From: an uncultured Anaerolineae bacterium
GTDB lineage: Bacteria > Chloroflexota > Anaerolineae > Promineifilales > Promineifilaceae
Assembly (NCBI GenBank): GCA_905479495.1
Contig: CAJQMR010000002.1
Location: 186,001-250,000, forward strand
Direction: 5' to 3'
DNA length: 64,000 bases
Under the pieces are notes generated by a model that was given only the letters and a program-made list of their open reading frames with translations, searched no databases and was not told where the DNA came from. The position numbers and the translations under genes are program-made. Numbering within the stretch: the first letter of the stretch is position 1; every line of letters begins with the position of its first letter. Below, in pieces: positions 58,379-64,000 of the stretch.

Positions 58379-59173
58379 TTGAACAAACCTGAGTCTTGGA
58401 AAACATGGGTGCCTTTACTTGGCCTGTTGGTTTTGTTTGGGTTAGTAACGGCCGTATGGCCTGCATTGGCCAACGCATTTGAACTCCCTAGTTTTGGTGG
58501 TGGTCCTTCTACCAGAATCCCATATGAGCCTGAACCAATTAGTTTAGAAGCATTAAAAGCGACGCTGGTTGCTTCGCCTTTACCCGCATCTCTGGCTGAA
58601 GCCGTGCCCGACACCATCTCCCCATTTATAGCTATTGGCGTGGTGACGGTGGTGGTGGTTGCCTTAATTGTGGGTGTTGGCGCTGTTTTATCATTTCTCA
58701 TTAAGCTGCTTGCGGGCATACGCGACAATACGCTGGAAAGCGAAACTTACCAACAACACCAGCAAGCGCTGGAACAAAGGCAAAAAGAGAAATTAACGGT
58801 GATACGAGACGGCCGTACCACGCACCCGCAACCTTCTCACAAAATGCCTCGCTGGTCAGTTGTTAGCAATACGCTTATCGCCTTAATGTTTGTGGGGTTT
58901 GCCACAATGGTTGTAGTCCGCAACTTTTTCCCGGAAGGGGTTACAGAGATAGACGGCCGTATTGTCAGTGTCACTGGCCCGGCTTTTGCGGTAACAGCTC
59001 TGATTACGCTACTCGTAATAGGTCTTCGTTTACGGCCGCAAAAAATTGAGGCAGTGGATGAAACCGACTCTGGCAAAATCCCCTGGGATTTTATCGCCGT
59101 TCTAATTACCGGACTTATTATGTTGGGCCTGGGCATTGGTATTATGGCCTATATTAATGCAGCACCAGCTTAA
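58379..59173 (+). CDS. Integral membrane protein of unknown function preceding the oxidase operon
   Basis: A 264-residue protein with about five hydrophobic segments (about 11-31, 80-105, 162-183, 200-219, 235-258) and a charged cytoplasmic loop in the middle ('NTLESETYQQHQQALEQRQK'). TTG at 58379 with GGAGAAG upstream is the start used; no nearby in-frame ATG fits. No family recognised. It lies 166 bp before coxB on the same strand and may be an accessory subunit or assembly factor of the oxidase, which is inference from position. Confidence 0.7.
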   Translation: MNKPESWKTWVPLLGLLVLFGLVTAVWPALANAFELPSFGGGPSTRIPYEPEPISLEALKATLVASPLPASLAEAVPDTISPFIAIGVVTVVVVALIVGVGAVLSFLIKLLAGIRDNTLESETYQQHQQALEQRQKEKLTVIRDGRTTHPQPSHKMPRWSVVSNTLIALMFVGFATMVVVRNFFPEGVTEIDGRIVSVTGPAFAVTALITLLVIGLRLRPQKIEAVDETDSGKIPWDFIAVLITGLIMLGLGIGIMAYINAAPA

Positions 59174-59339
59174 AACAGTTGTAAACACTTGCGCTAACCG
59201 AAGTGCCCATTCGCAATAATTTATGGAATGAGCGAATGGGCTTAAAGTGATCGTGCGGAATCGCTAAGTTAATTCCAAACGGTTATTTAGATTCGATTCA
59301 ACCGGATATTTTTGAGTATTTGAAGGATATAAAATAGCT

Positions 59340-60398
59340 ATGGGAAAACTCAAGCACGCAATCGCAGTCGCTGTGCTCACGCTCGTCACAACAGTGGGAT
59401 TGTACTTTCTGTTTAGAGGGATGTTTGCCTTGCCCACGGCGGCAAGCAGCCAGGCCGAGCCCATCGACACCATGTTCCAAAGTCACTTTTTGATGATGGC
59501 TTTCTTGTTTGCATTCATTATGGTGATCATGATTTATTCCGTCGCTGTTTTTCGCCGCCGCCCCGATGACATGGAAGATGGTCCCCATGTGCATGGTCAC
59601 ACCGGCCTGGAAATTGCCTGGACCGTGATTCCTACCATTGTTGTCGTAGGTTTTGGCATTTATGGCACCATCGTGTTGGGTGATATTACCAGCGAGCAAG
59701 ACAACGAAATGGTGGTATCCGTTGTAGGACAGCAATGGTCCTGGAACTTTGAATACCCCGAACAGGATGTGCAATCGGCGCGACTTGTTCTGCCTGTTGG
59801 CCAACCTGTTCTGCTAGAGTTGGAATCAAATGACGTGCTGCATTCTTTCTGGGTGCCGGAATTCCGAGTGAAACAAGACCTCGTGCCAGGGCAGGTGAAG
59901 CAGCTGCGGATTACGCCCACAGAGCTTGGCAACTACCGCCTGCGCTGCGCCGAAATTTGTGGTACCAGCCATTCGCAAATGATGGCGGATGTACAGGTTG
60001 TTTCCCAGGCAGATTTTGAGCAATTTCTCATTGATTCTGCCTTCCGCTATTCAGACTTGTCGCCTGAAGAACGGGGACAGCAATTTTACCTGGATTTAGG
60101 TTGTAACGGTTGCCATTCTCTAGATGGAACGGCCGGTGCCGGTCCGACCTGGCAAGGTGTTTACCTGCGCGAAGAAATGCTCACCGATGGCACAACCATT
60201 ACCGTTGATGATGAATATATCCGTAATTCTATTCTCAACCCGAACGACCAAATTGTGCAGGGCTTTAATCCAAACGTAATGCCTCAGAACTTTGGTGAAC
60301 GGATAAGCACCCTTGAAGCGCAGATTTCTGCCAGTGAAGGGGCAGACCTGGATGTCATTGCTGACATCATTGCTTTCATGCAAACGTTGGACCAGTAA
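59340..60398 (+). CDS. coxB: Cytochrome c oxidase subunit II with fused cytochrome c domain
   Basis: A 352-residue subunit of a caa3-type oxidase. Two N-terminal membrane helices (about 48-70 and 92-112) are followed by the CuA cupredoxin domain; the CuA ligands are Cys203, Cys207, His211 and Met214 in 'CAEICGTSHSQM', with the upstream His in 'DVLHSFWVPEF'. A C-terminal cytochrome c domain carries Cys255-N-G-Cys258-His259 and the Met ligand in 'NPNVMPQNF'. Electrons enter from a c-type cytochrome. Start MGKLKHAIA with GAAGGA upstream. coxA follows after 21 bp. Confidence 0.97.
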   Translation: MGKLKHAIAVAVLTLVTTVGLYFLFRGMFALPTAASSQAEPIDTMFQSHFLMMAFLFAFIMVIMIYSVAVFRRRPDDMEDGPHVHGHTGLEIAWTVIPTIVVVGFGIYGTIVLGDITSEQDNEMVVSVVGQQWSWNFEYPEQDVQSARLVLPVGQPVLLELESNDVLHSFWVPEFRVKQDLVPGQVKQLRITPTELGNYRLRCAEICGTSHSQMMADVQVVSQADFEQFLIDSAFRYSDLSPEERGQQFYLDLGCNGCHSLDGTAGAGPTWQGVYLREEMLTDGTTITVDDEYIRNSILNPNDQIVQGFNPNVMPQNFGERISTLEAQISASEGADLDVIADIIAFMQTLDQ

Positions 60399-60419
60399 TA
60401 GGGCCAAGGAAGTGAACAT

Positions 60420-62570
60420 ATGACTACACTATTAAAGATTGTTCGTTCGAGATTTGCCTTTGCCGTTGTAGCGGCCGTTTTTGGCGGTGTTATTGGGGCT
60501 TTGCTGGCAGCCATTGTCCAGGCTGTCTTTACCTTGGAACCAATCGCCAACTTTATTAAGTTCCTGCTACAATTCTTGTTGATCCCAACGGCCGTAATTG
60601 ATTCCATCTACCCGGTACTCATCAACGTCGTTTCTGTGCTGCTTATCGTCGGTCATCTCATTGTTGGCCTGGGCAGTGGCCTTGGCTTGTTCCAAAACAC
60701 GCGGTTAGGTCGTTTCCTCTACTTTGCCTCTGAAACATCCTTTGTTTGGGGACTAACCGGACAGGTAACCGCCTTCTTTATCGGCAATGGCCTGGTTAAT
60801 GGCATCCGTGCCCTGGCGGGGTTAGAAACCGGTTTGCTCAACGAGCCTGCCGTCGTCTTCGGTGCGATTCTAAGCATTATTGGCTCACTAATGGGCGCTG
60901 GCGTCCTTACCGACTGGATGCTGTGGATTGGGGGGCACGAAACACCCCTGAAGCATGGTGCGCCAGAAGGCAAGCCAGAGTGGTTCCGTTACCTAACCGT
61001 AGACGTAAACCATAAGGTCATTGGCATCCAATATGGCATTACCAGCATCCTGGTTCTGTTTGTTGGCGGTATTTTTGCCATTGTTTTTCGCTTAGAACTG
61101 GCCCAACCAGGTATGCAGTTCCTGAATTTTGACCAATACAATACGCTGTTTAGCGCCCACGGTATCGTGATGATTGCCAGTATCTTGCTGGGCGTTGGGG
61201 CCATGAGTAACTACCTGGTGCCCCTGATGATTGGTGCTTCAGACATGGCTTTCCCTCGGTTGAATGCCTTTAGTTATTGGATTGGTGTGCCTTCAATCAT
61301 GCTTATTCTGGCCGGTATGGCGATTGGCGGTTGGGACACGGGCTGGGTGGGCTATGCACCGCTCTCACTCCGTGCTCCCTTGGGCGTCCAGCTGTTTTTG
61401 CTTGGCTTTTATATGAACGGTTTCTCGTCGATTGCCAGTGCTATCAATATTATCGTTTCGACCATCACCATGCGGGCCAAGGGAATGAGCCTGTTTCGCA
61501 TGCCCATTTTTGTCTGGGCTGCCGTGGCAGCGGCACTCATTCAGTTTACGGCTACCCAAACTGTCGGTGTGGCCCTGAGCATGACCATTGCTGAACGAAC
61601 GTTGGGCTTTACCTTCTTTAACCCGGCAAACGGCGGTGATCCCATTTTGTATCAGCATCTATTCTGGTTCTACTCACACCCAGTAGTGTACGTATTTGTT
61701 TTGCCAGGATTAGGGGTGATTAGTGAACTGCTGCCGGTATTCTCGCGCAAGCCGCTGTTTGGCTACCGTTGGATTGCCTTATCCAGCTTAGGTATTGCGC
61801 TTGTTGGCTTTTTAGTGTGGGCTCACCACATGTTTGTTTCCGGCATGAGCGATGCGCTACGCATCCCCTTCATGATTTCAACGATGTTTGTGGCTATTCC
61901 GACCGGCGTTAAATTCTTTAGCTGGGTGGCCACCATTTGGGAGGGTAAGCTTTCTTTTGAAACCCCCATGCTTTTTGTGCTTGGCTCCATCTCTGTTTTC
62001 TTAATTGGGGGAATTAGCGGCCCGATTTTAGGAACCATCCCTACCGACATGCATCTGCATGACAGCTACTGGGTGGTGGGGCATTTTCATGCCACGATGT
62101 TTGGCGGCTTTATCTTCCCCTTCTGTGCAGCCTTGTATTATTGGTATCCAAAAATCACCGGGCACATGTACAAAGAATCCTTGGGTAAGCTTCATTTTTG
62201 GCTGATGGTGCCTGGCTTCTGGGTGATGAGTTTTGGCCAGATGAGCGTGGGTATTTTAGGCATGAATCGCCGTTATGCTGATTATGAGCCTAGCTTAGGT
62301 ATTGGCAATACCCAAATTCTGATTACGCTGTCGGCGTTAGTAATTGGCTGGTCGCTGTTGATTATGGTGTACAATTTTATTGCCAGCACGCGCACAGAAC
62401 CGGTTGCCGACACCAACCCGTGGCGTTCTCGTTCACCCGAATGGCAGACACCAACGCCAATCCCCGAGTTTAACTATGACACGCCGTTTGAGGTGGTTGG
62501 TGATCCATACGATTATGGGCTGGCTTCATCGCAATATGTCAATATGGCACCAGCCGCTGCTGGAGATTAA
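60420..62570 (+). CDS. coxA: Cytochrome c oxidase subunit I (A2-type) with N-terminal extension
   Basis: A 716-residue catalytic subunit reducing O2 at a haem a3-CuB site. Seen ligands: His247 ('FSAHGIVMI', haem a), His420-Pro421 with Tyr424 ('YSHPVVYVF', CuB and cross-linked Tyr), His469-His470 (CuB), His555 (haem a3) and His557 (haem a). The Tyr418-Ser419-His420-Pro421 stretch replaces the usual G-H-P-E and marks the A2 proton channel. About 190 residues with three to four hydrophobic segments precede the canonical start region ('DVNHKVIGIQYG'), which is unusual. The gene is followed by cox4, cox3 and ctaG. Confidence 0.96.
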   Translation: MTTLLKIVRSRFAFAVVAAVFGGVIGALLAAIVQAVFTLEPIANFIKFLLQFLLIPTAVIDSIYPVLINVVSVLLIVGHLIVGLGSGLGLFQNTRLGRFLYFASETSFVWGLTGQVTAFFIGNGLVNGIRALAGLETGLLNEPAVVFGAILSIIGSLMGAGVLTDWMLWIGGHETPLKHGAPEGKPEWFRYLTVDVNHKVIGIQYGITSILVLFVGGIFAIVFRLELAQPGMQFLNFDQYNTLFSAHGIVMIASILLGVGAMSNYLVPLMIGASDMAFPRLNAFSYWIGVPSIMLILAGMAIGGWDTGWVGYAPLSLRAPLGVQLFLLGFYMNGFSSIASAINIIVSTITMRAKGMSLFRMPIFVWAAVAAALIQFTATQTVGVALSMTIAERTLGFTFFNPANGGDPILYQHLFWFYSHPVVYVFVLPGLGVISELLPVFSRKPLFGYRWIALSSLGIALVGFLVWAHHMFVSGMSDALRIPFMISTMFVAIPTGVKFFSWVATIWEGKLSFETPMLFVLGSISVFLIGGISGPILGTIPTDMHLHDSYWVVGHFHATMFGGFIFPFCAALYYWYPKITGHMYKESLGKLHFWLMVPGFWVMSFGQMSVGILGMNRRYADYEPSLGIGNTQILITLSALVIGWSLLIMVYNFIASTRTEPVADTNPWRSRSPEWQTPTPIPEFNYDTPFEVVGDPYDYGLASSQYVNMAPAAAGD

Positions 62571-62582
62571 GGAGAATTTAAC

Positions 62583-62786
62583 GTGAGTGAATTGAAAGCA
62601 TCTGCCCAGCGTACTGGTGTGTATGTATTTTTGGCGCTGCTGGCTCTTACAGTTGTGGAATCAATAATCGGTGCGTTAGAGTCTCCGGTTACGGTTTTGC
62701 TGATTATCATTGCCTTGGTGAAGGCAGCTTTAATTATTTACTTTTTTATGCATGTGTATCGCTTATGGCGTGAGGAGAGTCATTGA
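62583..62786 (+). CDS. Cytochrome c oxidase subunit IV (prokaryotic)
   Basis: A 67-residue protein with two membrane segments (about 12-30 and 35-58) ending 'IIYFFMHVYRLWREESH', the hallmark of COX4_pro small subunits. The start is GTG at 62583 after GGAGAA. It ends in TGATG, overlapping the start of the next gene by one base. It stabilises the oxidase complex. Confidence 0.9.
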   Translation: MSELKASAQRTGVYVFLALLALTVVESIIGALESPVTVLLIIIALVKAALIIYFFMHVYRLWREESH

Positions 62787-63436
62787 TGAGTTCAGTAGCT
62801 GCGGAAGCACATCATGATGATCATCTTGATGACCATGCCCATAGCCACGAACTGTCCTGGCCGCAACAGCTACGGGCAAATCGGCTGGGGCTTTGGCTGT
62901 TCTGTATTTCGGAAGTCTTTTTATTTTTGGCTTTACTGGCGGCCCGGTTTTACCTGTGGGGTGGTGAGCGGCCGGAATTAAGCCAGGGACTGGGTTTTAT
63001 TACCACTACCGTTTTGCTTGTTAGCAGTTTCTTTGTGTTTCGTGGTGAAACGGCCATGGAGCATGGCGACCGCAAAAAGTTTTTGAACAGCTTTGTTTTA
63101 GCGGCGATTATGGGTTTTATCTTCTTCGTCGGTGTTGTGGTTCTGGAATGGAATATTTTTGGCTTGGAGCTAAACCTGTTTGGCATTGAGTGGTTTGGCC
63201 ATTTAAAGCCAAGCGATGGTGTGTTTGGTGGCGTATTCTTTGCCATGACAGGGATGCACGCGCTGCATGTGCTAAGCGGCCTCTTCTTAATCTATGTGGT
63301 TTGGAATAAGGGACGTCGGGGTGAATTTTCGCCAGAAAAGCACTGGGGTGTGGAAGCTTGCGCCATTTATTGGCATTACGTGGATGTTGTGTGGGTGTTT
63401 TTCTATCCAGCGTTGTATCTGATTGGCCGCACATAG
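62786..63436 (+). CDS. coxC: Cytochrome c oxidase subunit III
   Basis: A 216-residue membrane protein with five segments. The family motifs are 'LGLWLFCISEVFLFLALLAA', 'GMHALHVLSGLFLIYVVW' and 'GVEACAIYWHYVDVVWVFFY'. A His/Asp-rich cytoplasmic N terminus ('EAHHDDHLDDHAHSHE') may bind metal. Start ATG 62786 overlaps the preceding stop; GAGGAGAG lies upstream. Subunit III is not catalytic but supports proton uptake and stability. Confidence 0.95.
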   Translation: MSSVAAEAHHDDHLDDHAHSHELSWPQQLRANRLGLWLFCISEVFLFLALLAARFYLWGGERPELSQGLGFITTTVLLVSSFFVFRGETAMEHGDRKKFLNSFVLAAIMGFIFFVGVVVLEWNIFGLELNLFGIEWFGHLKPSDGVFGGVFFAMTGMHALHVLSGLFLIYVVWNKGRRGEFSPEKHWGVEACAIYWHYVDVVWVFFYPALYLIGRT

Positions 63437-63586
63437 TCGTTGGTGCGTACAGGTCGATAGAAATCCACAGAAGAACATTATGTCGAGTGAAGCGGGTTGT
63501 GTAGGTAGCGTTATTTTTCTAAAAGCTAATCGGAAATAGCATTTACTTTAGTACGAATACCCATCTTCACAAGTGAGTAAACCAAC
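63437..63586. other. Spacer between cox3 and ctaG
   Basis: A 150-bp spacer with no repeat or terminator recognised, AT-rich towards its 3' end. ctaG may be read from the oxidase transcript. Confidence 0.4.
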
Positions 63587-64000
63587 ATGGATCCTGTCCT
63601 AAAGGCGATTTTGCTTTCCTGGGATTGGAAGATTGAAGTAATTATCGTCCTGGCCCTGGCCGGGACGCTTTTTTCTAGGGGGTGGTGGCAACTGCGTCAG
63701 CGTTCCCGTAGAGCAGCACGGCGCTACCGGCGTACTGCGCGCTCTCGCTGGCGGTTGGCTGTATCCTGGCGGTTGGCAGCTTATTGGGGAGGCTTGCTGG
63801 CCGTAGCCCTTGCTTTGCTTTCGCCAATTGATGCCCTGGGGCAGCAGCTCTTTTTTATGCACATGGTGCAGCATTTGCTGCTGATTATGATTGCCCCGCC
63901 GCTGCTGCTGGTGGCTAATCCTATGCCCTTTATCCTGTGGGGCTTACCCACCGGCTTGCGGCACAAGATAGGTGGCCTATTTAGCCAGGCGTTACATCGC
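63587..64000 (+). CDS. CtaG-type cytochrome c oxidase assembly factor (cut by window edge)
   Basis: First 138 residues of a membrane protein of the caa3_CtaG family, which assists insertion of copper into subunit I. Basic region after the first hydrophobic segment ('RQRSRRAARRYRRTARSRWR'), then 'LLAVALALLSPIDALGQQLF' and 'FMHMVQHLLLIMIAPPLLLV', the family's conserved His-x2-x-His region. The ATG at 63587 is the likely start; the RBS is poor. It continues beyond the window. Confidence 0.9.
   Translation, partial: MDPVLKAILLSWDWKIEVIIVLALAGTLFSRGWWQLRQRSRRAARRYRRTARSRWRLAVSWRLAAYWGGLLAVALALLSPIDALGQQLFFMHMVQHLLLIMIAPPLLLVANPMPFILWGLPTGLRHKIGGLFSQALHR

Overview
The window looks like chromosomal DNA of a filamentous Anaerolineae-like member of the Chloroflexota; this is inferred from gene content and protein style, not from a marker phylogeny. 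The clues are secreted proteins with long Thr-Pro-Ala linkers, a CxxxY-type CcmE, an A2-type (YSHP) haem-copper oxidase, a cobalamin-binding radical SAM protein of the TIGR03960 type, and many small P-loop signalling ATPases. No rRNA, phage, IS transposase or CRISPR array was seen. One tRNA-Leu(CAA) is present. The most striking feature is the 8-bp palindrome ACGGCCGT. A manual tally gives about 110 copies in genes and spacers, where about one is expected by chance, so it behaves like the HIP1 palindrome of cyanobacteria.

Layout. 1-3944 (minus): Yip1-family membrane protein, LolD/MacB-type ATPase, secreted IPT/CARDB-like protein and a MacB-type permease cut by the window edge. 4377-6323: radical SAM protein. 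6523-9736: two tandem acidic His-rich membrane peptides with duplicated promoters, a small secreted protein, an ApbE-like flavin transferase and a ferric-reductase-like membrane protein, probably a redox module. 9825-13109: DUF3048 lipoprotein, a small membrane protein with a His-less kinase dimerisation helix, and two paralogous membrane proteins. 13223-15122: tRNA-Leu, ECF sigma factor and putative anti-sigma protein. 15200-20474: Nudix hydrolase, MutL, MgtC/DUF4010 transporter, YgfZ and a DinB-like protein.

21051-28133 is a cytochrome c maturation operon (CcmE, CcmF, CcmH, CcmG, CcmI-like) ending in a membrane c-type cytochrome that is a probable client. 28215-40190 holds a LuxR-HTH/Kelch membrane protein, a membrane scaffold protein, a GT4 glycosyltransferase, two very large GT-C-type membrane proteins, LysM and SdrD-like surface proteins and a DoxX protein: a cell-envelope block. 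40237-42675 has Bcp peroxiredoxin, a small membrane protein, a TPR protein and a double-HTH XRE regulator.

42809-50066 is a cassette of four consecutive P-loop NTPases, divergent from the XRE regulator: an ATPase with a C-terminal winged-helix-like region, two AAA-like ATPases, and a 1127-residue STAND/TPR protein. It has the layout of a multi-component signalling or conflict system without a recognised effector and is my main candidate for an undescribed system. 50351-51685 is a more AT-rich accessory patch. 51783-57375 has a YgjV/GNAT-like protein, a thioredoxin-permease-ArsR operon with a probable operator, GNAT, SRPBCC, Hsp20 and a polysaccharide deacetylase. 57519-64000 is an ECF sigma factor followed by the aerobic terminal oxidase operon (CoxB with fused cytochrome c, CoxA, Cox4, Cox3, CtaG), which depends functionally on the Ccm operon.

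Many spacers carry short modular inverted repeats in several word families. Two of these elements lie in frame inside coding genes, in mutL and in the 1032-residue membrane protein.
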